This document shows positions 17,479-26,071 of a stretch of DNA of 64,000 bases, piece after piece. Source of the DNA: an uncultured Dechloromonas sp. (lineage in GTDB: Bacteria; Pseudomonadota; Gammaproteobacteria; Burkholderiales; Rhodocyclaceae); the NCBI RefSeq assembly GCF_945957265.1, contig NZ_CAMFKO010000003.1, positions 1-64,000 on the forward strand, read 5' to 3'. The notes under the pieces are model-generated. The model ran no database searches. It worked only from the letters and a program-made list of their open reading frames with translations, and was not told where the DNA came from. The translations under genes and the position numbers were made by a program. Numbering within the stretch: position 1 is the stretch's first letter; every line of letters begins with the position of its first letter.

Positions 17479-18777
17479 GTGAGCGCCCCCTCCCATTCCA
17501 TTTCCCTGCGTGCCGGCGGCATCCGGCCGACCGACGACGCGGAGATGCGCCTCAAGAAGTCGCTGCTGGTCTTCGCCACCGGCCTCTTCTGCACCGGATC
17601 GATGCTCTGGTTGTTCCTGTATGGGCAGATGGGCCCGCAGTTCTCGGCCACAGCGCCGTTCCTTTTCCAGTTGCTGCTCGTCGCCAACCTGCTCTACTTC
17701 CTGCGCAGCGGCAATTTCGAGTGGTTCCGCATCACCCAGCTGTCGCTCTTCCTGTTCGCCCCTTTTGTCGTCCAGTGGAGCATCGGCAACTTCATCACCG
17801 CCAGCGGAACCAGCCTGTGGGGACTGCTGGCGCCGATCGGTGCCGTCCTGTTCTGCGGCCCGCGCGAATCGATCGCCTGGTTCATCGCCTATATATTCCT
17901 GACCGCCCTTTCCGGCTTTTTCGACTACTACCTGGCCGGAAGCCCGGTCAGCAATGCCCACCGGATTTCGACCGAAACCAGTGTCTTTTTCTTCGCCCTG
18001 AACTTTGCCGCCATCTCGAGCATCGTCTACCTGCTGCTGCGCTACGCCATCATCGAAAAAGGCAAGCTGCAAGCCAGCCTGGAGGAAACCCATCGCCTGC
18101 TTCAGGAAGAGCAGGGGCGCTCGGAGCGCCTGTTGCTCAACATCCTGCCCGGTCCCATCGCCGAGCGCCTGAAGCACGACAGCCAGGCCATCGCCGACGG
18201 GTTTTCCGAGGTCACGGTGATGTTCGTGGATATCGTCAACTTCACCCGCCTGGCCGAAGGAATGACGCCGCAGCAGGTGTTTTCCATGCTCAACCGGATT
18301 TTCTCGTCCTTCGACGAACTGGCCGAACGCTACGGCATGGAGAAGATAAAAACCATCGGCGACGCCTACATGGTTGCCGGCGGCCTGAACAACGAGGCCT
18401 GCGACTACACCCGTGCCATCGCCGAACTGGCCATCGCCATGCGCGACTTGCTGCATCGCGACTTCACGGTCAACGACATGCGCCTCGAGGTACGCATCGG
18501 TATCGGCACCGGCCCTGTCGTTGCCGGCGTCGTCGGCAAGAAGAAATTCATCTACGACCTGTGGGGCGATACGGTCAATCTCGCCAGCCGAATCACCAGC
18601 GAAGGCACACCGGGCATGATCCACGTGGATACCACGACCCACCTGCGCTTGAGGGATGAATTCGAATTCGCCGCGCCGCTCGATCTCTACCTGAAAGGCA
18701 AGGGGAATACCCAGGTTTTCCGTCTGAATGGGCTCAGGGCATCGGCTACGACGCCCGCAGCGCCGGCTTTAGCCTGA
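17479..18777 (+). CDS. Membrane-bound class III adenylate cyclase
   Basis: This 432-aa protein has about six hydrophobic helices (residues 28-190), a signalling helix (LQEEQGRSERLLLNILPGPIAERLK region, about 208-232) and a C-terminal class III nucleotidyl cyclase domain (about 243-420). Metal-binding Asp251 (FVDIVNFT) and Asp295 (TIGDAYM), and transition-state Asn367/Arg371 (TVNLASR) are present. Lys289 (EKIKTIG) and Asp360 (YDLWG) are the residues that select ATP, so cAMP production is predicted. The start is GTG. It sits between pilin genes and ends 32 bases inside the convergent histidine kinase gene. A link with pilus control is inference. Confidence 0.88.
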   Translation: MSAPSHSISLRAGGIRPTDDAEMRLKKSLLVFATGLFCTGSMLWLFLYGQMGPQFSATAPFLFQLLLVANLLYFLRSGNFEWFRITQLSLFLFAPFVVQWSIGNFITASGTSLWGLLAPIGAVLFCGPRESIAWFIAYIFLTALSGFFDYYLAGSPVSNAHRISTETSVFFFALNFAAISSIVYLLLRYAIIEKGKLQASLEETHRLLQEEQGRSERLLLNILPGPIAERLKHDSQAIADGFSEVTVMFVDIVNFTRLAEGMTPQQVFSMLNRIFSSFDELAERYGMEKIKTIGDAYMVAGGLNNEACDYTRAIAELAIAMRDLLHRDFTVNDMRLEVRIGIGTGPVVAGVVGKKKFIYDLWGDTVNLASRITSEGTPGMIHVDTTTHLRLRDEFEFAAPLDLYLKGKGNTQVFRLNGLRASATTPAAPALA

Positions 18778-20437
18778 ACAGCACGCAGCCCGGCCGGTTT
18801 TCCACCAGCGCCAGTCGATAGCCCAAGGCCTCCGCCTGCCGGGCGGCGTGATACAGGCCGACGCCCAGGCCGTCATGCGAAGCCACCGGTGCGCTCAGTA
18901 CCCCTTCGGCCACCTCCGGGGGCATAGCCGACCCGTTGTCCGAGACGGAAAGCCCTGCCTCGCCGAACATCACGGCAATGGCCAGCCCCGACTCGCGCTG
19001 GCGCTTGGAAAGTGCGTTCTGCAGCAGATTCTCGGCAACCCTGTCGAACAAGGCGCGGGGCAACGTCTCTTCCGGATGGGGTGCCCCATGCCATTCGATG
19101 CCGGCGTGGGCATAGCGATCCTGCAAGTGCAGCCACCATGCCCGGGCATCGAGGCGCTCGTCGTCCTCGAGTTGCGGCGATTGCAGCTTGTCGAGCGTTG
19201 ACTTCAGGCGGTCGGCAATCTGCGGCAACTGCCGACGCAGCAGGTTCGCCACCTCGGCCGGGTCGCCTGGCTGCGTCGCCGCGTAGCACAAGCCCTGCAA
19301 GGACTGCAGCAGGTTCTTCACATCGTGCGTCACCCGCGCCCCGGTTTCGTAAATGGCCTGCGCATACCCCATGCGTTGCAACTGCTGGCTCTGGCGCTTG
19401 ACCAGATAGAACTCGATGGCCAGACGCAACAGCCACTCGAGATGCCAGTGCAAGGCCGGCGACGGCAAATGGCGGAAAAATACCGTCAGCTTCAAATCGC
19501 CGGCGTGCGTGTCATGCGTAAACGACGATGCCTCGCCAACACATCCCTTCACGGCGCCGACCTGCCAGGAAACGCCAAGGACCCAGGGCGTTCCCGCCAG
19601 GCGTCGCATCGCCGCGGCCAGGAACATCTCGGGATCGTGGTTTCTCTCGCTCTCCTGCGACAGATGCACCAGCCATTGTTCCAGCGGCATCCCCAAGGAC
19701 AGGAGGTAGTGCGAAATAGCCGATCCGATACCGGAAAAGCCGCCGCGCGGGTTCCATGCCCAGGCCACCACCAGCAAGGCACCGGCCACGGTCATCGACG
19801 TCTTGAACAGGGATTCGATATAGCCCGTGCCGCCAATCGGCATGTAGGCCAATGCCCCGAGCACCAGCACCGCGAGGACGAGGAAAACCAGTATTCCGTA
19901 AAACAGGTCGAATGCCTCCCCGGATTTCCGCCGGGGCGGCTGTGCCGGGAAAAGCAGCAAGACGGGCAAGGCCAGCGGCATCAATATGGCAACCGCGTCG
20001 CGCAGACCGGCGTCGACCTGCGCCGCGGGAGAAATCTCCGGCACGATCCCCAGCATGGTCAGCGCGATCAGATACCCGAAGGCCAGCAGGTAGCCTGCGC
20101 GCTCGCCCCGCTGCACCGCCCCCATCACTCGCCCGCCGATCGAAGCGGCAAGCGCGCCCGACCAGATCAGCAGCAGCCAGGGACCGAGCAGCAAGGTCGA
20201 GGCCAGTACGGCGCCGATCAACGCGACACCCTGTCGCCCGCTGATGCGTTGCTCGCCATCGACGAAAGGCTGCCAGATTAGAAAGAGCCCCAGGGCGACC
20301 AGCCACAACAGGCGGACGGCAGGCACCTGCCAGCCGCCGAAGGCCAGTGCATGCAGCATCAACAGATGCCCCGCCAACAGCAGATGAGGCCTGTTCGCCA
20401 GCCGATTCGCCAATTGCCGCCCCACGCCAGCGTTCAT
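18746..20437 (-). CDS. Membrane sensor histidine kinase, probable partner of the pilus regulator
   Basis: This kinase has eight or so hydrophobic segments in its first 250 residues, a GAF-like cytoplasmic region (about 270-370), the phospho-acceptor H-box ARVTHDVKNLLQSLQGL, an N-box NLLQNALSKRQRESG and a G-box SVSDNGSAMP then GLGVGLYHAA. The H-box resembles PrsK/NtrB-type kinases that partner NtrC-type regulators. No other orphan kinase lies in the cluster, so it is the likely partner of the regulator at 4442; this is inference. I chose the ATG at 20437 (563 aa); a GTG at 20467 would add 10 residues but overlaps repeated sequences that look regulatory. Its 3' end overlaps the convergent cyclase gene by 32 bases. 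Confidence 0.85.
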   Translation of the reverse strand: MNAGVGRQLANRLANRPHLLLAGHLLMLHALAFGGWQVPAVRLLWLVALGLFLIWQPFVDGEQRISGRQGVALIGAVLASTLLLGPWLLLIWSGALAASIGGRVMGAVQRGERAGYLLAFGYLIALTMLGIVPEISPAAQVDAGLRDAVAILMPLALPVLLLFPAQPPRRKSGEAFDLFYGILVFLVLAVLVLGALAYMPIGGTGYIESLFKTSMTVAGALLVVAWAWNPRGGFSGIGSAISHYLLSLGMPLEQWLVHLSQESERNHDPEMFLAAAMRRLAGTPWVLGVSWQVGAVKGCVGEASSFTHDTHAGDLKLTVFFRHLPSPALHWHLEWLLRLAIEFYLVKRQSQQLQRMGYAQAIYETGARVTHDVKNLLQSLQGLCYAATQPGDPAEVANLLRRQLPQIADRLKSTLDKLQSPQLEDDERLDARAWWLHLQDRYAHAGIEWHGAPHPEETLPRALFDRVAENLLQNALSKRQRESGLAIAVMFGEAGLSVSDNGSAMPPEVAEGVLSAPVASHDGLGVGLYHAARQAEALGYRLALVENRPGCVLFRLKPALRAS

Positions 20438-20438
20438 C

Positions 20439-20467
20439 TTTTCGACACACTGTCCATTTTTCGACAC
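20439..20467 (+). promoter_or_regulatory. Repeats and dyad, candidate enhancer (UAS) for the pilin promoter
   Basis: Two copies of TTTTCGACAC (20439-20448 and 20458-20467) lie 19 bases apart, with a dyad GACA-CAC-TGTC (20444-20454) in and after the first copy. The site centres lie about 80-100 bases upstream of the start expected from the -24/-12 element, the usual distance for NtrC-type activator binding. It also lies directly at the divergent kinase start, so it could control both genes. The binding protein is inferred. Confidence 0.5.
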
Positions 20468-20516
20468 TTTAACGCCACACCCAGGCCACGATTATCAATT
20501 TTAGGCGGAAAGTCAT

Positions 20517-20532
20517 AGGCACATTAATTGCA
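20517..20532 (+). promoter_or_regulatory. Sigma-54 (-24/-12) promoter of the pilin gene
   Basis: The sequence AGGCACATTAATTGCA has the invariant GG (20518-20519) and GC (20530-20531) separated by exactly 10 bases, in the contexts GGCAC and TTGC that define sigma-54 promoters. Transcription should start near 20543, leaving a 23-base leader with a GGAGC ribosome-binding site before the ATG at 20566. An activator with the GAFTGA motif is encoded at the other end of the cluster. Confidence 0.85.
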
Positions 20533-20565
20533 TGCATTAATTGAAAACCACATTCGGAGCATGCC

Positions 20566-21222
20566 ATGAAAAAACACCAAAAAGGCTTCACTCTTGTCGA
20601 AATTGCCATCGTACTGGTCATTATCGGCTTGCTGATGGGTGGCGTCCTCAAGGGGCAGGAACTGATTAACAGCGCCAAGGTCAAGAACCTGGCAAATGAC
20701 TTCCGCTCGATGTCGTCGTTTGTTTATGCCTACCAGGATCGCTTCCGTGCCATGCCTGGCGACGATGCCCGAGCCAACAACCACGTGACCAACGGCACTG
20801 TACCCACCACGCCTGCGGGCACCCTGGATAATGCACGCATCAACGGCACCTGGAATTCGGTAACACAGACCGACGAATCCTATCTGTTCTGGCAACACGT
20901 TCGCCTGGCCGGCCTGGCGACAGGAACACCGGTCGTTGGCAACGCCGAGTACATTCCGCGCAATGCCGAAGGTGGCGCCATCGGCATCACCGGCGACGCG
21001 ATCCTGACAGCAGCCAACCCCGTCTGGCCGGCCAACTTCTATATCTGCTCGACCGGCATCCAGGGACGCTTTGCACGACAGCTCGACACCATGCTCGACG
21101 ACGGCAACACGCAGACCGGCACGGTCCGCGTCATTGCCAACGGCGCCGCCACCCAGGCCAATGCCGACTTGCTGACGCCAGCCAACGACCAGACGCTTTA
21201 TACGGTCTGCTCCGGATTCTGA
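20566..21222 (+). CDS. Major type IV pilin-like prepilin
   Basis: The 218-aa precursor has a very short 7-residue leader (MKKHQKG) and the canonical mature N-terminus FTLVEIAIVLVIIGLLMGG with Glu5. The C-terminal globular domain carries two Cys (FYICSTG and TVCSGF), the last near the end as in the disulphide loop of MSHA/type IV pilins. It stands alone behind its own sigma-54 promoter and is followed by a strong terminator, so it can be expressed separately and strongly. That makes it the best candidate for the major pilin subunit. Its composition is less GC-rich than the assembly genes. Confidence 0.85.
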   Translation: MKKHQKGFTLVEIAIVLVIIGLLMGGVLKGQELINSAKVKNLANDFRSMSSFVYAYQDRFRAMPGDDARANNHVTNGTVPTTPAGTLDNARINGTWNSVTQTDESYLFWQHVRLAGLATGTPVVGNAEYIPRNAEGGAIGITGDAILTAANPVWPANFYICSTGIQGRFARQLDTMLDDGNTQTGTVRVIANGAATQANADLLTPANDQTLYTVCSGF

Positions 21223-21245
21223 AAGCAAACAAACGCCCTGTATTC

Positions 21246-21267
21246 AGCCCGCCTCGGCGGGCTTTTT
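21246..21267 (+). terminator. Rho-independent terminator after the pilin gene
   Basis: The stem AGCCCGCC-TC-GGCGGGCT is followed by TTTTT. It lies 24 bases after the pilin stop and abuts the convergent antiporter stop codon (21267-21269). There is no T-run for the opposite strand, so it serves the pilin transcript. Confidence 0.85.
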
Positions 21268-23225
21268 CATTTCTGCAGCAAGCGTTCCTCGGCTGCCGTA
21301 ACCGCCTCGGGCAGACCGAGGACGACCACCACATCCCCTTCCTCGAGGCGCGTTTCCGGTGCCGGTTCGAGCGCGCGGATTCCCCGGCGGCGAATGGCGC
21401 TGACTTCGCAGTTCAGGCTGTCGAGATCGAGATCGTCCAACGTCCGGCCGATAGCGGCGGACCCGGCGGCGAGCAGCACCGAGTGCATGCGCGGCTGGTG
21501 CTCGTCTTCCTCGTCGTGGTCGCGGTCGGTGATCCCGCGATAGAAGCCGCGCAGCAGGCTGTAGCGCTGCGAACGGGTCTGCCTGATCCGCTTGAGCACC
21601 CGGTTGATCGGCACGCCGACCAGCACCAGCGCATGCGAGGCCAGCATGAGGCTGGCCTCCAGCGCCTCCGGAACGACCTCGGCCGCCCCCGCCCGGGTCA
21701 GGCGATCCATGTCGCGCTCGTCGGCGGTGCGCACGATGACCGGCAGGTCGTGGCGCAACTCCTGCACGTGATGCAGTATTTTCTCGGCGAGCGCCGTATC
21801 GCTGATGGTGACGATGACCACGCTGGCCCGCATCAGCCCGGCCGCCATCAAGGCCTCCTTGCGTCCCGCGTCGCCGTAGACGACATTCTCGCCACCCGCC
21901 GAGGCCTCGCGCACCCGATCGGGATCGAGGTCCAGTGCGACGTAATTGATGTCCTCCTGCCCGAGGAAGCGCGCCAGGTATTGGCCGTTGCGTCCGAATC
22001 CGCACAGGATGGCATGCTTTTCGGAGCCCATCGACTGGGCGGCGATCCGGGTCAGCTGCATCGAGCGCATTAGCCATTCGCTGGCCACGAAGCGGACGAC
22101 GATGCGCTCGCTGTACTGGACGATGAACGGCGCGATCAGCATGGACAGCACCAGCGTGGTCAGCGCGACCTGCTGGATTTCCCGGGGCAGGCGCATCACT
22201 TCGCCGAGCAGCACGAAACCGAATTCGCCCCCGGCGCACAGCCAGAGCGCCGAACGAATGGCGTTGCCGGGCGAAGCGCCGAGCCGCCACGACAGCACGC
22301 CGACGATCAGCGACTTGATCACGAGCAGCGCCAGGACGGCCAGCAGCACCTGCCACCACAGCCCGACGAGGATATGCAGGTCGAGCTTCACGCCGATGGT
22401 GACGAAGAACAGCCCCATCAGCACATCGCGGAAGGGCTTGATGTCCTCCTCCACCTGCAGCTTGTATTCCGTCTCCGAAATCAGCATGCCGGCGACGAAG
22501 GCGCCCAGGGCCAGCGACAGGCCCGCCAGCTCGGTGATGGTGGCCAGGCTCAGCGTGATCAGCAAGACGTTGAGCACGAACACTTCCGAGGATTTGGCGC
22601 GGGCCACGAAGTGGAACCACTTGCGCATCAGGCGCTGCCCGAAGACCAGAATCACCGCCAGCACGACAACGGCCTTGAGCAGCGCGATGCCGAGCAGGGC
22701 CGCCAGCTTTTCCGGCGGCTGGGTCAGCGACGGGATGATGACCAGCAGCGGAACCACCGCCAGGTCCTGGAACAGCAGCACGCCCATGATTTCTCGGCCG
22801 TGCGCCGAATCGAGCTGCATGCGCTCGGCCAGCAACTTGGTGATGACCGCCGTGGACGACATGGCGAATACGCCGCCGAGCGCGATGCCCAGCTGCCAGC
22901 TGACGCCGAACAGCATGACCAGTCCGGCGATCAGGGCCATGCTGACGACGACCTGCAGCAAGCCGAGGCCGAACACGATGCGCTTCATCGCATAGAGCTT
23001 GGGCAGCGAGAATTCCAGCCCGATCGAGAACATCAGGAAAACGACGCCGAATTCCGCCAGGTACTCGGCGCGATGCATCTCGCTCATCAGGTTCAGCGCA
23101 TGCGGACCGATCACGCTGCCGACGAACAGGTAGCCGAGAACCGGCGGCAGGTTGAAGCGCCGGAAGATGACCACGGCCATGACCGAGGCGCCAAGCAGCA
23201 ACAGGACGAGGGAAAGTGCGCTCAA
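21267..23225 (-). CDS. CPA2-family cation/proton antiporter with TrkA domains (KefB/YbaL-like)
   Basis: This inner-membrane K+/H+ or Na+/H+ antiporter-type protein has 652 aa. About 12-13 membrane helices cover residues 1-380, with the CPA2 landmarks FGVVFLMFSIGLEFSLPKL, FAMSSTAVITKLLAERMQ and LFQDLAVVPLLVI. A TrkA-N/RCK nucleotide-binding domain follows (about 400-520, HAILCGFGRNGQYLARFLG), then a TrkA-C domain (about 565-650). Together these fit the YbaL/KefB group, in which the RCK domain gates transport. The transported ion cannot be decided from sequence. The start ATG at 23225 is divergent from kdsD. Confidence 0.9.
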   Translation of the reverse strand: MSALSLVLLLLGASVMAVVIFRRFNLPPVLGYLFVGSVIGPHALNLMSEMHRAEYLAEFGVVFLMFSIGLEFSLPKLYAMKRIVFGLGLLQVVVSMALIAGLVMLFGVSWQLGIALGGVFAMSSTAVITKLLAERMQLDSAHGREIMGVLLFQDLAVVPLLVIIPSLTQPPEKLAALLGIALLKAVVVLAVILVFGQRLMRKWFHFVARAKSSEVFVLNVLLITLSLATITELAGLSLALGAFVAGMLISETEYKLQVEEDIKPFRDVLMGLFFVTIGVKLDLHILVGLWWQVLLAVLALLVIKSLIVGVLSWRLGASPGNAIRSALWLCAGGEFGFVLLGEVMRLPREIQQVALTTLVLSMLIAPFIVQYSERIVVRFVASEWLMRSMQLTRIAAQSMGSEKHAILCGFGRNGQYLARFLGQEDINYVALDLDPDRVREASAGGENVVYGDAGRKEALMAAGLMRASVVIVTISDTALAEKILHHVQELRHDLPVIVRTADERDMDRLTRAGAAEVVPEALEASLMLASHALVLVGVPINRVLKRIRQTRSQRYSLLRGFYRGITDRDHDEEDEHQPRMHSVLLAAGSAAIGRTLDDLDLDSLNCEVSAIRRRGIRALEPAPETRLEEGDVVVVLGLPEAVTAAEERLLQK

Positions 23226-23278
23226 GGGCCGTTTTCGCGATTCAGGTATACTTCCCGCATCTTAACCGCAGCCCAGCC

Positions 23279-24277
23279 ATGAACCCAAGCCTTAACGCTC
23301 ACCGCTTTTCGCCGGAACGCGCTCTGGAACTCGGTCGCCAGACCCTGAGCATCGAAGCCTCCGCCGTGGAGGCCCTGCAGGGGCGACTCGACGGCGACTT
23401 TTCCCGCGCCGTCGAACTGATCCTCAACTGCCACGGGCGCCTGATCGTCAGCGGCATGGGCAAATCGGGCCACATCGCACGCAAGATCGCGGCCACCATG
23501 GCCAGCACCGGCACCCCGGCCTACTTCGTCCATCCGGCCGAAGCCAGCCACGGCGACCTCGGCATGATCACCCGCGACGACGTGCTGCTCGCCCTCTCCA
23601 ACTCGGGCGAATCCGGCGAGCTGCTCAGCATCCTCCCCGCCCTCAAGCGCCAGGGCGCCCGGATCATCGCCATGACCGGCGTGCCGACCTCGACGCTGGC
23701 CCGCGAAGCCGACATCCACCTCGATGCCGGCGTCGAACAGGAAGCCTGTCCGCACAACCTCGCCCCGACGGCGAGCACCACCGCCGCGCTGGCGCTGGGA
23801 GACGCGCTGGCTGTCGCCCTGCTCGACGCCCGCGGCTTCGGCCCCGAGGACTTCGCCCGCTCGCACCCCGGCGGCTCGCTCGGCCGCCGCCTGCTCACCC
23901 ACGTCCGCGACGTGATGCGCGCCGACGACCGCGTCCCCGCCGTCGCCCCGGGCATCGCCATCACCGACGCCATCATCGCCATGTCGCGCGGCGGCCTCGG
24001 CCTGGTCGCCATTACCGCGCCGGACAACACCGTCCTCGGCATCTTCACCGACGGCGACCTGCGCCGCGCCTTCGAAAAGCGCATCGACCTGCAGCAGGGC
24101 GACATCGCCACGGTCATGCACGCCAATCCCCGCACCATCGGCCCCGACCGCCTCGCTGTCGAAGCCGTCGAAATGATGGAACGCCTGCGCATCAACGCCC
24201 TGCTCGTCGTCGATGCCGACAACCGCCTCATCGGCGCCCTCAACATGCACGATCTCTTCACCGCCAAGGTCATCTGA
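23279..24277 (+). CDS. kdsD: D-arabinose 5-phosphate isomerase (KdsD)
   Basis: KdsD interconverts D-ribulose 5-phosphate and D-arabinose 5-phosphate, the first step towards the LPS sugar KDO. The 332-aa protein has an N-terminal SIS domain (about 40-175; GMGKSGHIARKIAATMASTG, HPAEASHGDLGMI, SNSGESGEL) and two CBS domains (about 212-265 and 280-330). The ATG at 23279 is the first codon after the divergent promoter region; an in-frame extension upstream runs into the antiporter leader. Its TGA shares a base with the kdsC ATG (24277). Confidence 0.96.
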   Translation: MNPSLNAHRFSPERALELGRQTLSIEASAVEALQGRLDGDFSRAVELILNCHGRLIVSGMGKSGHIARKIAATMASTGTPAYFVHPAEASHGDLGMITRDDVLLALSNSGESGELLSILPALKRQGARIIAMTGVPTSTLAREADIHLDAGVEQEACPHNLAPTASTTAALALGDALAVALLDARGFGPEDFARSHPGGSLGRRLLTHVRDVMRADDRVPAVAPGIAITDAIIAMSRGGLGLVAITAPDNTVLGIFTDGDLRRAFEKRIDLQQGDIATVMHANPRTIGPDRLAVEAVEMMERLRINALLVVDADNRLIGALNMHDLFTAKVI

Positions 24278-24801
24278 TGGACGCCAAGACCCGCGCCGCC
24301 CGCATCAAGCTCGTCGCCTTCGACATCGACGGCGTGATGACCGACGGCGGCCTGCATTACTCCGACGACGGCCACGAATTCAAGACCTTCAACGTCCAGG
24401 ACGGCCTCGGCATCGTGCTCCTCAAGCGCGTCGGCATCGAGGTCGCCATCATCACCGGCCGCAACTCCGGCGTCGTCTCGCATCGCGCCGCCGACCTCGG
24501 CGTCACCCACGTCTACCAGGGCGTCGGGAACAAGCGCGACGTCGCCGCCCAGCTGCTCGAAAAACTCGGCCTCGACTGGTCGGAACTGGCCTTCATGGGT
24601 GACGACCTGATCGACCTCCCGGCCATGGCGCATGCCGGGTTCACCATTGCCCCGGCCAACGCCCGCCCCATCGTCAAGGAACGCGTGCACGCCGTTACCG
24701 AAGCAGCCGGCGGCCAGGGCGCCGTGCGCGAGGCCATCGAGTTCATCCTCGCCGCCCAGGGCAAGCTCGACGCAGCCTTCGCCCCTTACCTCGACGCCTG
24801 A
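24277..24801 (+). CDS. kdsC: KDO-8-phosphate phosphatase (KdsC)
   Basis: KdsC hydrolyses 3-deoxy-D-manno-octulosonate 8-phosphate to KDO. The 174-aa HAD-family (C0 subclass, no cap) enzyme has motif I FDIDGVMTDGG with nucleophile and acid/base Asp residues, motif II ITGRNSG, Lys in VGNKRD-x-AAQ and motif IV FMGDDLIDLP. The length is typical. It overlaps kdsD and lptC by one base each, so the block is a tightly packed operon. Confidence 0.96.
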   Translation: MDAKTRAARIKLVAFDIDGVMTDGGLHYSDDGHEFKTFNVQDGLGIVLLKRVGIEVAIITGRNSGVVSHRAADLGVTHVYQGVGNKRDVAAQLLEKLGLDWSELAFMGDDLIDLPAMAHAGFTIAPANARPIVKERVHAVTEAAGGQGAVREAIEFILAAQGKLDAAFAPYLDA

Positions 24802-25382
24802 TGAAACACTGGCCGAGCCAACTCTTCCCGATCATCATCCTGTCCGTGCTGGCCGGGCTGACCTTCTGGCTGCAAAGCGCCATCGACCTCGGCAACGACA
24901 AGCACGACGGCAAGCTTCGCCACGACCCGGACGGGATCGCCGAGAACTACGTCGTTCGCCGCTTCGACGAGAACGGCCTGGTCAAATACCGGCTGACCGG
25001 CCCCCATATGGTTCACTACCCGGATGACGACAGCTCCGAACTGCGGTCGCCGACGCTGGTCAGCTATCGCCCGGACGCACCGCAGATCACCGTCACGTCG
25101 AAATTCGCCAAAGTCACCTCGAAGGGCGAAGTGGCCTACCTGTGGGACGACGTCCGCATCACCCGCGCCGCAACGCCCGAACAGCAGGAACTGGTGGCCC
25201 GCATGCCGGACCTGACGGTCCAGACCGAAGCCGGCTTCGCCTTCACCAACAGCCCCGTCGAGATTACCCAGGGGCAATCCTGGGTGACCGGTGTCGGCGC
25301 CCAGATCGACAACAACAAATCCACCTTCGTTCTGCAATCGCAGGTCAAGGGACAATACATCCGTCCGAGATCAACGCCATGA
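24801..25382 (+). CDS. lptC: LptC, LPS export protein
   Basis: LptC is the bitopic inner-membrane protein that passes LPS from LptBFG to LptA. The 193-aa product has an N-terminal membrane helix (about 7-24, LFPIIILSVLAGLTFWL) and a beta-jellyroll periplasmic domain (YVVRRFDENGLVKYRLTGP, then GEVAYLWDDVRITRAATP). It overlaps lptA by 4 bases. The position after kdsC is the conserved proteobacterial arrangement. Confidence 0.93.
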   Translation: MKHWPSQLFPIIILSVLAGLTFWLQSAIDLGNDKHDGKLRHDPDGIAENYVVRRFDENGLVKYRLTGPHMVHYPDDDSSELRSPTLVSYRPDAPQITVTSKFAKVTSKGEVAYLWDDVRITRAATPEQQELVARMPDLTVQTEAGFAFTNSPVEITQGQSWVTGVGAQIDNNKSTFVLQSQVKGQYIRPRSTP

Positions 25383-25981
25383 CCGTTCGCCTTGTCACGC
25401 TTTCCCTCTGCCTGCTGGCATCGCTGCCCGCCCTTGCCGAAAAGGCCGACCGCGACAAACCCATGCTGCTCGAAGCCGGCCGGGTATCGATCGACGACGC
25501 CAGGAAAATCCAGATACTGGAGGGCGATGTCGTGATCACCAAGGGCACCATGGTGCTCAAGGCGGAGCGCGTGATCATCACCGAAGACCGCTACGGCTTC
25601 CAGAAAGGCACCGCCTTCGCCGGCAAGAACGCCCTGGCCCGATTCCGCCAGAAACGCGAAGGCAAGGACGAATATGTCGAAGGCGAAGCCGAACGCATCG
25701 AGTACAACACCAATACCGAGATAGCCGAGCTGTTTCACCGCGCCTGGGTCAAGAGCGGCGAGGACCAGGTCAAAGGCGACTACATCTGGTACGACGCCGT
25801 GAACGAAAAATACCTGGTCACGGCCGGCGAGACCCGCGACCCGAGCGCCGCACCGCCGCGCGTCCGCGCGGTGATCCAGCCGAAGAACAAGGAAACGGAA
25901 GCGGAACGCCCCGCCGCCCGCGGCGAACGCCTGCAGCTCAAGGGCGCCGGCGGCCTCGCCGCGCCCGCGGCGCAGCAGTAG
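25379..25981 (+). CDS. lptA: LptA, periplasmic LPS bridge protein
   Basis: LptA polymerises in the periplasm to form the LPS bridge between LptC and LptD. The 200-aa product has a signal peptide (MTVRLVTLSLCLLASLPALA) and the OstA/LptA core (ILEGDVVITKGTMVLKAERV, YVEGEAERIEYNTNTE, YIWYDAVNEKYLV). A charged, Ala-rich C-terminal tail follows. The usual next gene, lptB, is not here; the strand continues into phasin genes after a 228-base gap. Confidence 0.93.
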   Translation: MTVRLVTLSLCLLASLPALAEKADRDKPMLLEAGRVSIDDARKIQILEGDVVITKGTMVLKAERVIITEDRYGFQKGTAFAGKNALARFRQKREGKDEYVEGEAERIEYNTNTEIAELFHRAWVKSGEDQVKGDYIWYDAVNEKYLVTAGETRDPSAAPPRVRAVIQPKNKETEAERPAARGERLQLKGAGGLAAPAAQQ

Positions 25982-26071
25982 GCCGTCACGACGCCGCGGG
26001 CGCGCAAAAACCGCACCGCGCCGCCCTTCCGCAACAAGCCCCAAGCAACTGATTTACATCGGTTTATCGGC

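Noticed and set aside
21244-22620. A 458-codon minus-strand frame overlapping the antiporter gene in another register
   Set aside because: Arg/Gly-rich frame-shifted reading of the same DNA; the CPA2 frame has membrane helices and RCK motifs.
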